NCBI RefSeq assembly: GCF_040549485.1
Contig: NZ_JBEPTK010000006.1
Location: 186,001 to 250,000, forward strand
DNA: 64,000 nucleotides
Direction of reading: 5' to 3'
Source of the DNA: Constrictibacter sp. MBR-5
GTDB taxonomy: Bacteria; Pseudomonadota; Alphaproteobacteria; JAJUGE01
A program made the position numbers and the translations under genes. Below are positions 37,970 through 46,952 of this stretch, in pieces; within the stretch, counting starts at the first letter, position 1; each line of letters begins with the position of its first letter. The notes under the pieces are model-generated. The model was not told the origin of the DNA and did no database searches. It saw only the letters and a program-made list of their open reading frames with translations.

Positions 37970-38884
37970 ATGCAGCCGACCAGGCGAGCCCTTCTGCTGA
38001 CCGCGACGGCCGCGTTCGCCGCTGCCGCCTTCGCCGGCACCGCCGCAGCCGACTGGCGCAAGCAGTATCCCGAGGTCACGCTGGGCGTGATCACCTCGGA
38101 GAACGAAGCTGACCGCGTGGTCCGCTACAAGCCGGTGATGGAGTATTTCGAGAAGAAGCTCGGCGTCCGGATCAACTGGCGTTCGGCCACCGACTATGCC
38201 GGCATCATCGAAGGTGTGAAGGCGAAGAAGGTCGAGATCGCGCGCTTCGGACCGGCGGCCTATGCCCAGGCCTGGATCGTCACCGAAGGCCAGGTCGAAC
38301 CGCTGGTCGGCGAACTCGATCCGGCCGGTGACTTCGGCTACTACTCGGTCGTCGTGGTCAAGAACGACAGTCCGTTCAAGACGATGGACGATCTGAAGGG
38401 CAAGACCTTCGCTTTCGCCGACCCGAACTCGACGTCCGGCTTCCAGGCGCCGTCCTACTTCATGCGGGAGGCCGGCATCGACCCGACGACGTTCTTCGGG
38501 TCGACGACCTTCTCGGGCAGCCACGAGAACAGCGTCATGGCACTCGTGAACGGCTCGGTCGACGCCGCCGCCACCTGGGCGCGCACCTCGATCGGCAATG
38601 TCAGCCGCATGGAAGGCAAGGGCATGATTCCCGCAGGATCGACGCGGACGATCTGGACCTCCCCGCTCCTGCCCGCCAGCCCCTGGGCGATGCCGACCTG
38701 GCTGCCCGAGGAGATGCGCCGCGACGTCACCAAGGTGCTCCTCGACATGCCCACCGAGGGCAAGGACGCCTGGCTGGCGCTGACCGACGGAAAGGCCGCC
38801 GGCTTCAAGCAGACGAACCATGAAGAGTACGACCCGATCGTCCGCATGATCCGCGAGAATCTGCGCCAGCGCCGGTCGAGCTGA
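37970..38884 (+). CDS. phnD: Phosphonate ABC transporter substrate-binding protein
   Basis: PhnD is the periplasmic receptor for phosphonates. The 304-aa product has an N-terminal signal peptide (RRALLLTATAAFAAAAFAGTAAA, cleavage near 27) and the PhnD core: LGVITSENEADRVVRYKPVMEYF, TDYAGIIEGVKAKKVEIARFGP and FADPNSTSGFQAPSYF. The ATG at 37970 follows AGGAGAG. It is 17 bp after phnC. Confidence 0.95.
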   Translation: MQPTRRALLLTATAAFAAAAFAGTAAADWRKQYPEVTLGVITSENEADRVVRYKPVMEYFEKKLGVRINWRSATDYAGIIEGVKAKKVEIARFGPAAYAQAWIVTEGQVEPLVGELDPAGDFGYYSVVVVKNDSPFKTMDDLKGKTFAFADPNSTSGFQAPSYFMREAGIDPTTFFGSTTFSGSHENSVMALVNGSVDAAATWARTSIGNVSRMEGKGMIPAGSTRTIWTSPLLPASPWAMPTWLPEEMRRDVTKVLLDMPTEGKDAWLALTDGKAAGFKQTNHEEYDPIVRMIRENLRQRRSS

Positions 38885-38928
38885 GTTCGACGGAGCGTCA
38901 GGCCGTTCCTGAACAGCATTTGCAGACG

Positions 38929-39795
38929 ATGACGCTCGCCCTCGACCCGGTCGCGACGTTCGAACGGGCCCGTAGCGGAATGGTACGCGCACGCCGGAGG
39001 AGAAGCGGCCTTTTCGTGGCTGCTTTTCTTCTCGCCGTCGTGGTTTCGAGCTGGGTCGGCGAGGTGAACCTCACCAACCTCGCCACCGGTATCCCCGGCG
39101 CGCTCGGCTACATCGCCGCCACTGTGCCGTCGCTTCGCTTCGGAACCCTCGGGGCGGACCTGGCGGACTGGTTCTGGGCGCTGGACCGATGGCTGCTGCT
39201 GCTCCTCGACACCATCGTGATCGGCTTCCTCGCGACGGTCATGGGAACGGCGGCCGCTTTCCTGCTGAGTTTCGCCGCCGCGCGGAACCTGTCTCCGAAC
39301 CGGACGCTCTGCTTCGTTACACGCCGTGTGCTGGAGATCGCACGATCCGTACCCGAACTCGTCTATGCCATGATTTTCGTGTTCGCCTTCGGCCTGGGGC
39401 CGCTCGCAGGGGTGATGGCGATCGCGATCCACACCACCGGGGCGCTGGGCAAGCTCTTCTCCGAGGTCAACGAGAACGCCGACCTCCGCCCCCTCGACGG
39501 GACGCTGGCGGCGGGCGCCAACTGGTTTCAGGGCATGCGGTACGCGATCGTCCCGCAGGTACTGCCGAACTTCGCCAGCTACACCCTGCTTCGCTTCGAG
39601 ATCAACGTCCGCTCGGCAACCGTCATCGGCTTCGTCGGTGCCGGCGGGATCGGGCAGGAACTGATGTTCGTGATCCGGCAGTTCGTCTACCAGGACATCA
39701 GCGCCATCGTGCTGCTGATCATCCTGCTGGTCTGCATCATCGACTTGACGTGCGAACGGATCCGCCAGAACTTCACGCGTGCGGGTGCCGCATGA
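38929..39795 (+). CDS. phnE: Phosphonate ABC transporter permease (first PhnE)
   Basis: A 288-aa inner-membrane permease. The N-terminal helix is FVAAFLLAVVVSSWVG, and the binding-protein-dependent transport core holds LRPLDGTLAAGANWFQGMRYAIVPQVLPNF (the EAA loop) and RSATVIGFVGAGGIGQEL, typical of PhnE. Start is ATG 38929; a TTG at 38920 is possible. Overlaps the second phnE in ATGA. Confidence 0.93.
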   Translation: MTLALDPVATFERARSGMVRARRRRSGLFVAAFLLAVVVSSWVGEVNLTNLATGIPGALGYIAATVPSLRFGTLGADLADWFWALDRWLLLLLDTIVIGFLATVMGTAAAFLLSFAAARNLSPNRTLCFVTRRVLEIARSVPELVYAMIFVFAFGLGPLAGVMAIAIHTTGALGKLFSEVNENADLRPLDGTLAAGANWFQGMRYAIVPQVLPNFASYTLLRFEINVRSATVIGFVGAGGIGQELMFVIRQFVYQDISAIVLLIILLVCIIDLTCERIRQNFTRAGAA

Positions 39796-40619
39796 CGCGC
39801 GACGTAGAGGCGGCTGCCCGCCTGTGCCCCGACGCGTTCGCTAAACCGGCCGCGGGACGCACCGTCCATGCGGCCGGCTGGAGCCTCTTCGTCGCGCTCA
39901 CGATCTTCTGCCTCTGGCGCACCGGCTTCTTCGACTTGTCGCGGCTGATCGAGGGTGCCGGCAAGCTCGGCTGGGTGCTGGGCTTCATGCTGCCGCCGGC
40001 CCACAACGGCTGGCTCGGCGAGTTCGGCTGGGCCCTCGCCGAGACGCTCGCCATGGCGTTTCTTGGCACCTTGCTCGCGGCACTGGCAGCCATCCCACTC
40101 GGCTTCCTCGCCGCCCGGAACATCGTGCCGAACTGGCTCCTGCATTTCGGCATCCGGCGGTTCCTGGATGGGATCCGGGGCGTTGATCAGCTGATCTGGG
40201 CCCTGGTCTTCGTCAGCGCGGTCGGTCTCGGCCCGTTTGCGGGCATCCTCGCCATCGCGGTATCGGATACCGGCTCCCTCGCCAAGCTGTTCTCCGAGGC
40301 CATCGAGACCGTCAACCGGCGACAGGTGGAGGGGGTCGAGGCGGCCGGCGCCGACCGTGCGCAGCGCATACGCTTCGGGATGCTGCCGCAGGTTCTGCCC
40401 GTGATGCTGTCGACGACGCTCTACTACTTCGAATCGAACACGCGGTCCGCGACAATCCTCGGGGTCGTCGGTGCGGGAGGCATCGGCCTGCAGCTCGCCG
40501 ATCGAATCCGCGTCAACAACTGGGACGAGGCCTCTTTCATCATCCTGATGATCCTTGTTACCGTCGCGTGCATCGACTGGCTCTCGGGCCAGCTCCGCAT
40601 GCGCTTCATCCGCCCCTGA
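39792..40619 (+). CDS. phnE: Phosphonate ABC transporter permease (second PhnE)
   Basis: A 275-aa permease homologous to the preceding gene, with the EAA-loop VEGVEAAGADRAQRIRFGMLPQVLPVML and RSATILGVVGAGGIGLQL. Paired phnE genes usually form a heterodimeric channel. Start overlaps phnE1 by 4 bp. The C-terminus is a membrane helix then LRMRFIRP. It precedes phnN by 27 bp. Confidence 0.93.
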   Translation: MTRDVEAAARLCPDAFAKPAAGRTVHAAGWSLFVALTIFCLWRTGFFDLSRLIEGAGKLGWVLGFMLPPAHNGWLGEFGWALAETLAMAFLGTLLAALAAIPLGFLAARNIVPNWLLHFGIRRFLDGIRGVDQLIWALVFVSAVGLGPFAGILAIAVSDTGSLAKLFSEAIETVNRRQVEGVEAAGADRAQRIRFGMLPQVLPVMLSTTLYYFESNTRSATILGVVGAGGIGLQLADRIRVNNWDEASFIILMILVTVACIDWLSGQLRMRFIRP

Positions 40620-40646
40620 GAAACGCCGGTCCCCCGAGAACGCCGC

Positions 40647-41192
40647 ATGTCCACTGAACGTCCCGGCACCCTCTATCTCGTCGTCGGGCCCAGCGGAGCC
40701 GGCAAGGATGCCCTGCTGTCCAAGGCACAGGAGATGCTGGCGGCGACGCACGTCTTTCCGAAACGGATCATCACCCGCCCTGCGGATGCGGGCGGCGAGG
40801 ACCATCGGGCGGTCTCACATGAAGACTTCGCGGCGATGCGCGACCGGGGGGAGTTGGCTTTTTACTGGCAGGCACACGGCCTGCACTACGGGATCGACGC
40901 CGGGATCGACGGACTGCTGGGTGCCGGCCGGCACGTCGTCTGCAACGTCTCGCGGAGCGTCGTCGAGCATGCCCGCCGGCGCTTCCGCTGCATCGTCGTG
41001 GCCGTCACCGCCTCGCCCGAGGTGCGCGCCGCGCGGCTGCGCGAGCGCGGCCGCGAGGCCGAGCGCGACATCGCCGGACGGGTCCTGCGCGAGGTTCAGG
41101 TCACCCCCGACGTGACCGTCGTGAACGACGGCCTTCTCGAAACGGCGCAGAAGCAGTTCGTCGCGATCCTGAGCGAAGAGGCGATCGCCTAG
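40647..41192 (+). CDS. phnN: Ribose 1,5-bisphosphate phosphokinase
   Basis: PhnN phosphorylates ribose 1,5-bisphosphate to PRPP, salvaging the product of C-P lyase. The 181-aa guanylate-kinase-fold protein has Walker A VGPSGAGKDALL (8-19 region), IITRPADAGGEDH and VTASPEVRAARLRERGRE. The presence of phnN suggests a C-P lyase (phnG-M), which is not in this window. It overlaps the convergent PilZ gene by 4 bp. Confidence 0.92.
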   Translation: MSTERPGTLYLVVGPSGAGKDALLSKAQEMLAATHVFPKRIITRPADAGGEDHRAVSHEDFAAMRDRGELAFYWQAHGLHYGIDAGIDGLLGAGRHVVCNVSRSVVEHARRRFRCIVVAVTASPEVRAARLRERGREAERDIAGRVLREVQVTPDVTVVNDGLLETAQKQFVAILSEEAIA

Positions 41193-41527
41193 GCGGCGTC
41201 GGTCAGCGCCTCTCCCATGCCGGTGAACGGCAGCACCGCGGCGACCGCGGCCGCGACCGTCTTCGGCCGATCGAGGAACCGGATGCCGGCGCTGCCGTCG
41301 CCGGACCAGCGCACCTCGCCCGTGAAGAGTCCGAACCGGTCGATGTGCAGGGCGCCGAACCTGTCCCCGCCTGGGCAGCGATCCAGCATGATCCGGGCAC
41401 CGTTCGCCGAGATGTCCGTGACGAGGCAAGGGACCGTGTCCTCGCCGCGCAGCAGGCGGCCCGCCAGAAGGACATGCTTGCGCTCGTAGCGGCGTCGACC
41501 GTGGGACGCGTCTTGTGTCGGGTTCAT
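41189..41527 (-). CDS. PilZ domain protein
   Basis: A 112-aa single-domain protein with the two c-di-GMP contact motifs: RRRYERKHV (11-19, RxxxR) and DISANGARI (38-46, DxSxxG). It may bind c-di-GMP and act as a small effector; partners are unknown. No other c-di-GMP gene is nearby. Ends in a 4-bp overlap with phnN; the upstream 63 bp carry no clear operator. Confidence 0.9.
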   Translation of the reverse strand: MNPTQDASHGRRRYERKHVLLAGRLLRGEDTVPCLVTDISANGARIMLDRCPGGDRFGALHIDRFGLFTGEVRWSGDGSAGIRFLDRPKTVAAAVAAVLPFTGMGEALTDAA

Positions 41528-41590
41528 CGGCGTGCGCTCGCGGTTGCTCCGTATTGATTAAACCTTATGGCAAAATGTGTTTACGCCGCG

Positions 41591-42283
41591 TTACTTGGCG
41601 AACGGAAGATGTGCCGCGACCACGAACGGCTCGCCCGGCTGGGGTTCCTCAAACAGACAGACCGAGTCGACCCGCACCGGATCGCGGCAGAGGTCGGTGG
41701 TCAGCGGCTCCAGCACCGCCGCCAGGCGATCCCGGTCCGCCGGCTCCAGGGGGCCGGTGAGCGTGAGATGGAACCGGAACGCGTCCATCACGTAAGGATA
41801 GCCCCACTGCGCCAGCAGCTCCTCCTGCCGCGCTGTCAGCCCGCCCCGGCGGCGCCGCGCCAGTTCCGCCTGTGACGGCGGCGCCCGAAACCCGTCCAGC
41901 GCGCGCACCGCATCCGCGGCGAGCGCGGCCAGTTCCGGGGACGGCGCCGACGGCACCAGCGCCAGGAACCGGCCGAGCGCCGCCAGGCGCAGCGGCGGCA
42001 GCAGGAAGGGCACTCGGGACGCGGCGAACGCCGCTGCCGCTTCGCCGAGGGCGGCGACGTCGGATGCCTCGCCCAGGTGAAACGGCGGCTTCAGCGTGCC
42101 GTGGAAACCATAGCGCCGGGGCTCCGCCGTCAGTTCGCGCAGCCGATCCGGCTCGATATCCGGGACGGATATCTGCGGGACGGACGCTCCGGTGCGGGCG
42201 GAACGGCCGAGCCACGCCTCGCCGAAGCGGTCGAGCGCACTGCCCGGATCTGGCGCGTAGTAGACCGCGTAGCGTGCCGGCAT
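41591..42283 (-). CDS. DUF1045 2H-phosphoesterase-like protein (phosphonate operon type)
   Basis: A 230-aa protein of the family found with phn genes. Two H-x-T motifs, FHGT and FHLT, mark it as a 2H phosphoesterase-fold protein. The opening ARYAVYYAPDPGSALDRFGEAWLG is characteristic. Its role in phosphonate breakdown is not settled; processing of a cyclic phosphate intermediate is plausible. Start 42283 (MPARYAVYY) is chosen over a long low-complexity extension. It is on the strand opposite to the phn genes. Confidence 0.85.
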   Translation of the reverse strand: MPARYAVYYAPDPGSALDRFGEAWLGRSARTGASVPQISVPDIEPDRLRELTAEPRRYGFHGTLKPPFHLGEASDVAALGEAAAAFAASRVPFLLPPLRLAALGRFLALVPSAPSPELAALAADAVRALDGFRAPPSQAELARRRRGGLTARQEELLAQWGYPYVMDAFRFHLTLTGPLEPADRDRLAAVLEPLTTDLCRDPVRVDSVCLFEEPQPGEPFVVAAHLPFAK

Positions 42284-42422
42284 ATCGGACTGTCCTCCTG
42301 CGTTCGCGCGCGCCAGATAGCCCGCCGGCGCCGGCGGAACAACCTTCACCGGGATCGCTGCATTTCCCTTTCCGGGGTCGGTGCGGTATCCACCCCTCAT
42401 CCGATCACCGCAGGCTGGCAAC

Positions 42423-43586
42423 ATGACCGACGGCAGCAGAACCTTCGCGATCCTTGGAACATGCGGCAAGCGCCTGTGGGGGATGACCGCGGAAGACCGC
42501 ATGCGACGCGCGTTCGCCCGGTCGGGTGTGAACGAAGCCGCGGCCCCAGACGTGGCCGCCCAGTCGGACGACGGGGCGATCTTCGTCCGCGCCGAGTATC
42601 TGATCGAAGAACGCCTGATCCAGGCGCTGATCGCGACCCCCGGCGCCCTGCTCGTGCTCGGCACCTACGGGTCGGCACGACAAGTGGTCGGAGCGCACGC
42701 ACCGGCGGGTTGCGCCGCCGCCGCCGCACGCCTCGTCGCCGACGGTGAGCTCGCAGCCGGAGCCGCTGCCGTGCCGGAGGGGTTGCGCCCCCTCACCCCC
42801 GAGGAACTCGGCTCGACCTGGAACATCACGCTACGCAAGAAGGCGGCACCCTACGTTGCGTCCTTCGAGACGGAGCCGACCGACGCGCTGGAGCGCCTGA
42901 CCTTCGGCGCGTCCTACAAGGGCGCCACCGACTTCGTCACCAAATATCTCTGGCCCTGGCCGGCGCGCCACGTGACGCGCTGGTGCGCCCAGGCCGGGAT
43001 CACGCCGAATGCCGTCACGCTGTTCAGCCTCGTGCTGGTGTTCGTGACGATGCTGCTCTTCGCCCAGGGCCATTTCCTGATCGGCTGCATCGTCGGCTTC
43101 TTCATGACCTTCCTCGATACGGTCGACGGCAAGCTGGCGCGCGTCACCCTGACGTCGTCGAAATGGGGCGAGGTGTTCGATCACGGCATCGACATGATCC
43201 ACCCGCCCTTCTGGTGGTGGGCCTGGTGGATCGGCCTCTACGCCGTCGGCGACACGCCGCCTGGCACCGACCTCGCCCTCTGGATCATCATCGCCGGCTA
43301 CGTGATCGGCCGTCTGCTCGAGGGCGTCTTCCTCGCCTGGTTCAAGATCGAGACGTTCATCTGGCGCCCGATCGACTTCGCCTTCCGCACGATCACGGCG
43401 CGGCGCAACCCGAACCTCGCGATCCTGACGATCGGCGCCCTCGTCGGCGAGCCGGGCATCGCCTTCCTGCTCGTCGCGCTATGGACGGCGATCTCGATCG
43501 CCTTCCACACGATCCGGCTGGCGCAGGCCGCCTTCATCCGCCTGCGCGGCGGCGAGATCCGCTCCTGGCTGATCGAGGGCGCCTGA
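42423..43586 (+). CDS. CDP-alcohol phosphatidyltransferase with degenerate nucleotidyltransferase-like N-terminus
   Basis: A 387-aa membrane enzyme that transfers a phospho-alcohol from a CDP donor. The catalytic motif is DTVDGKLARVTLTSSKWGEVFDHGID, fitting DxxDGxxARxxxxxxxxGxxxDxxxD. About 150 N-terminal residues (CGKRLWGMTAEDRMRRAFARSGV) resemble a nucleotidyltransferase but lack the N-terminal glycine-rich GxGxRL loop, so that domain is likely inactive. Beyond it come multiple membrane helices. It sits beside phosphonate genes, so a role in a phosphonolipid or inositol-type head group is conceivable. Confidence 0.82.
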   Translation: MTDGSRTFAILGTCGKRLWGMTAEDRMRRAFARSGVNEAAAPDVAAQSDDGAIFVRAEYLIEERLIQALIATPGALLVLGTYGSARQVVGAHAPAGCAAAAARLVADGELAAGAAAVPEGLRPLTPEELGSTWNITLRKKAAPYVASFETEPTDALERLTFGASYKGATDFVTKYLWPWPARHVTRWCAQAGITPNAVTLFSLVLVFVTMLLFAQGHFLIGCIVGFFMTFLDTVDGKLARVTLTSSKWGEVFDHGIDMIHPPFWWWAWWIGLYAVGDTPPGTDLALWIIIAGYVIGRLLEGVFLAWFKIETFIWRPIDFAFRTITARRNPNLAILTIGALVGEPGIAFLLVALWTAISIAFHTIRLAQAAFIRLRGGEIRSWLIEGA

Positions 43587-43598
43587 AGGCGCACCTGC

Positions 43599-43997
43599 TC
43601 AGTCCGATTCCGCCAGCAACGAGACGTGCGCCGCCACGACCCGCCAGCCGTCGGGTGTGCGCATCCAGGTCTGGCTCTGGCGGCCGATCCTGCCGGTGGC
43701 ATCGCGGACATACTCGGTGTTGGCCGTGGCGAAGTCGCGCCCGTAGGTGGTGATCACCGTGCGGGTCAGCTTTCGGCCGTGCCAGCCGCCGCCGGCGGCG
43801 CGCTGCTTGCGGTAGCCGGCGATCTCGTCGATCCCGTAGAGATTCTCGGCGATGCCGTAGCGCAGCGTCAGCGGATTGTCCCAGAAGCTCTCGATCAGCA
43901 CGTCCGGGTCGTTGCCCATGAGTGCGGCCTCGTAGCGATCGAAGGCCGCCCGGACCTCCGCGACGACGTCCGGCAGGTTGATCGGCATGTCGGTCAT
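43599..43997 (-). CDS. NTF2-fold AtzH/HpxZ-like (DUF3225) protein
   Basis: A 132-aa protein of the family that includes oxalurate-catabolism HpxZ and Atz[41 protein letters not shown] and [11 protein letters not shown]. The fold is cone-shaped and usually small-molecule-binding. Start 43997 overlaps the argE stop in ATGA; the second Met (43988) is also possible. Converges with the phosphatidyltransferase across 12 bp. Confidence 0.83.
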   Translation of the reverse strand: MTDMPINLPDVVAEVRAAFDRYEAALMGNDPDVLIESFWDNPLTLRYGIAENLYGIDEIAGYRKQRAAGGGWHGRKLTRTVITTYGRDFATANTEYVRDATGRIGRQSQTWMRTPDGWRVVAAHVSLLAESD

Positions 43998-45172
43998 CGG
44001 GCGCAGACCCGGTCGAGCAGTCGTTCCATGAAAACCTCGCCTTTCCTCAGCTGCTCCAGGCTGATGAATTCGTCGGGCTTGTGTGCCTGGTCGATGTGGC
44101 CGGGCCCGCAGACCACTGTCGGAATGCCGCCGCGGGTCTGAAACAGCCCCGCTTCGGTGCCGAAGGCGACCTTGCCGTGGTCGTTGCGCTCGGCGAGCTG
44201 TTTCACCAGCGTCACCACCTCCGCGTCCGGTTCGATCGCCAGCGCCGGAATCGACGAGATCTCCTCCCATGAGAAGCCGGCGTCGGGATCGGTCGCCCGC
44301 ATCTCCGGCCCGAGCGTCTCGTCCGCGAAGCGGCGCACCTCGTCGAACAGGGCATCGGGATCCTGCTCCGGCAGGTGGCGGAACTCGAAGTCGAAGGAGC
44401 AGTCCTTCGGCACGATGTTGAGCGCGGTGCCGCCGTGCATGACGCCCACATGCGCCGTGGTGTGCACCACGTCGTACTTGTCGTCGAACGGTCCCTCCCT
44501 GCGGAGGCGTTTCGCGACGCCGCGGATATAGGCCACCATCTGGGCGGCATACTCGACCGCATTCACCCCCTGCGGCGCCAGGCTGGAATGGCACTCCTTG
44601 CCGCGGACGTGCCCGCGGAAGCTGCGCTTGCCCTTGTGCGCGACCGTCGGCTGCATGCCGGTCGGTTCGCCGACGATGCACATGAGAGGCTTCACCGGCA
44701 GGTCGTTCAGCATGTCGATGAGCCCGCGCACGCCGACGCAGCCGACCTCCTCGTCATAGGAGATCGCCAGGTGAAGCGGCGTCGCGAGGCCGCGCCGCTT
44801 CGCTTCGACGGCGTAGACCAGCATGAGCGCGACGAAGCCCTTCATGTCGCAGGCGCCGCGTGCGTAGAGCTTGTCGTCCTTCTCGGTCAGCGTGAACGGA
44901 TCGGTCGTCCATGCCTGCCCGTCGACCGGTACCACGTCGACGTGTCCCGACAGCATGATGCCGCCGCGGTCATCCGGCCCCACCGTCGCATAGAGATTGG
45001 CCTTCCGCTTCTCGGCGTCGTAGACGCGGCGGCTCGATATCCCGTGCGACGAAAGATAGTCCTCGACGAACCCGATCAATTCCAGGTTCGAATTTCGGCT
45101 CGTCGTATCGTAGGAGACCAGCTTCTCGAGCATTCCGCGAACATCGAGACGTTCGGCACCGGCATCGACCAT
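43994..45172 (-). CDS. argE: Acetylornithine deacetylase (M20 family)
   Basis: The 392-aa product has the M20 di-zinc motifs: [25 protein letters not shown], the catalytic YDEEVGC (EE pair), VGEPTG and, near the C-terminus, [13 protein letters not shown] with the last His. It matches the ArgE length. It would free ornithine from N-acetylornithine; a related N-acyl amino acid amidohydrolase is possible. It is coupled with the HpxZ-like gene and divergent from the M81 gene. Confidence 0.9.
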   Translation of the reverse strand: MVDAGAERLDVRGMLEKLVSYDTTSRNSNLELIGFVEDYLSSHGISSRRVYDAEKRKANLYATVGPDDRGGIMLSGHVDVVPVDGQAWTTDPFTLTEKDDKLYARGACDMKGFVALMLVYAVEAKRRGLATPLHLAISYDEEVGCVGVRGLIDMLNDLPVKPLMCIVGEPTGMQPTVAHKGKRSFRGHVRGKECHSSLAPQGVNAVEYAAQMVAYIRGVAKRLRREGPFDDKYDVVHTTAHVGVMHGGTALNIVPKDCSFDFEFRHLPEQDPDALFDEVRRFADETLGPEMRATDPDAGFSWEEISSIPALAIEPDAEVVTLVKQLAERNDHGKVAFGTEAGLFQTRGGIPTVVCGPGHIDQAHKPDEFISLEQLRKGEVFMERLLDRVCAR

Positions 45173-45255
45173 CAGACTCTCTTTCTCGCATGCGGGGCTG
45201 TGCTTCTACTATCGCCCGCGGCACGACCTGTCACCAGTCCGGAGACCCGAATCAC

Positions 45256-46797
45256 ATGCCGTCCACACCAGCGCCGCAGGCCGGAGACGCGCCCAGGATC
45301 GCGATCCTCGGCATCCACCTCGAGGCGAACCGGTTCGCGCCGGTGACCACGGGCGCCGATTTCCGAGACTCGTGCTATCTTGAGGGGCAGTCGATGCTGG
45401 ACGAGGCGGCGAAGCCCGCCCCCGCGATGCCGGCCGAAATTCCCGGATTCATCGCGGCGATGAACGCCGCCGGGCCGTGGACTGCGCTGCCGATTCTCGT
45501 GACGGCGGTGGAGCCGGGCGGCCCGGCCGACGACGGCTTCGTCCAGGAGACGCTCGCCCGCATGCGGGAGATGCTGGAAACGGCACTGCCGCTCGACGGC
45601 GTCTACGTCACGAACCACGGCGCGATGACCTCCACGGCCGGCACCGACCCGGATGGCGCGCTGTATGCGATGGTCCGCGAGGTCGTGGGACCGGAGGTTC
45701 CCGTGGTTGCCACGGTGGACCTGCACGCGAACATCAGCGAGCGCATGGCGGAGAGCGTCGAGGCCATCGTGGCCTACCGGACGAACCCGCATGTCGACCA
45801 GCGCGCCTGTGCCGCCGAGGCGGCGACGCTCCTCCGCAGGTTCATCACGGGCGAGCGCTTCACGCGCACCTTCGTCCGGATGCCGATCGTCGCACCGAGC
45901 GTCCGCCTGCTCACCGCGGCCGGCCCCTATGCCGACCTCGTGGCGGAGGGCATCGCCCTCACCGGCCCCGACGTGCCGCTGATCTCGGTCGTCGGTGGCT
46001 TCGCCTGGAGCGACACGCCTGAGAACGGCCTCGCCATCCTGGCCTACGGCACCGGCGACGGTGCGGCGGCCGCAGCGGCGGCGCAACGGCTCGCCCGCCG
46101 CGCCTGGGCCGAGCGCGCGCGTTTCAAGGTCGCGCTGATGCCGCTGATCGAAGCCGTCGACCGGGCTCGCGCCGCCGCGGCAGACGCATCGGCGCCGGCC
46201 ATCTGCCTCGCCGACGTCGCCGACAATCCCGGCGGCGGCGGGCGCGGCAACACGACGGACATACTGGAAGCGCTGCTCGCGGCGGACGTGCAGGGGGTGC
46301 TGCTGGGTCTCTTCGTCGATCCCGAGATCGCCGCCGCGTGTGTTGCCCGGGGTGTCGGATCGAGCTTCGATGCCGTCCTCAACGAGCAGAACGCCGACGA
46401 CCACGGACGTGCGCTGCCGGTCCGCCTCCACGTGCTCGCCGTCTCCGACGGCAGGATCGTCGGCCGTCGCGGCATCGCCCGCGGCCGGACGATCAACCTC
46501 GGGACATCCGCCGCCGTCAGGATCGGCGGCCTCACCATGGTGGTCGTCAGCCGTCGGATCCAGGCCGCCGATCCGGCCTATTTCGAAGCGTTCGGGCTCG
46601 ACATCGGTGCGTTCCGGACGGTCGTCGTCAAGTCGCGCGGTCACTTCCGCGCCGGGTTCGACGAGTTCTTCCCGCCCGAGCGGATCTTCGAGGTGGACGC
46701 CGCCGGGCTCACCTCCCCGGTGCTCGCGCGGTTCCCGTTCCAGGGGCTGCCGCGCCCCGTCTACCCGCTCGACGAGGATACCGCCTGGACCGCCTGA
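45256..46797 (+). CDS. M81 family (MlrC-like) metallopeptidase
   Basis: A 513-aa protein with the opening RIAILGIHLEANRFAPV, GVYVTNHGAMTSTAG with the metal-binding His, VVATVDLHANISERM, VAYRTNPHVDQRACA, and C-terminal DVADNPGGGGRGNTTDIL. All are core motifs of MlrC/microcystinase-like peptidases. Targets are short linear peptides in the studied enzymes; here they are unknown. It precedes an oligopeptide ABC transporter, so imported peptides may be the substrate. Confidence 0.93.
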   Translation: MPSTPAPQAGDAPRIAILGIHLEANRFAPVTTGADFRDSCYLEGQSMLDEAAKPAPAMPAEIPGFIAAMNAAGPWTALPILVTAVEPGGPADDGFVQETLARMREMLETALPLDGVYVTNHGAMTSTAGTDPDGALYAMVREVVGPEVPVVATVDLHANISERMAESVEAIVAYRTNPHVDQRACAAEAATLLRRFITGERFTRTFVRMPIVAPSVRLLTAAGPYADLVAEGIALTGPDVPLISVVGGFAWSDTPENGLAILAYGTGDGAAAAAAAQRLARRAWAERARFKVALMPLIEAVDRARAAAADASAPAICLADVADNPGGGGRGNTTDILEALLAADVQGVLLGLFVDPEIAAACVARGVGSSFDAVLNEQNADDHGRALPVRLHVLAVSDGRIVGRRGIARGRTINLGTSAAVRIGGLTMVVVSRRIQAADPAYFEAFGLDIGAFRTVVVKSRGHFRAGFDEFFPPERIFEVDAAGLTSPVLARFPFQGLPRPVYPLDEDTAWTA

Positions 46798-46952
46798 CGC
46801 CGTCGCCACGCCGCTCAAAACCTGCGCACAGCGCATGCCTTGCCCGCATTCCTTGCATGGCAGCGAGCCTTCGTTCAAAGTCGGGCGGGGTTTCGGTTGC
46901 AGCGTGGCGCTTCGGCGCGCGTCGAACCGATAACGGAGACTGAAGCGAGGGG

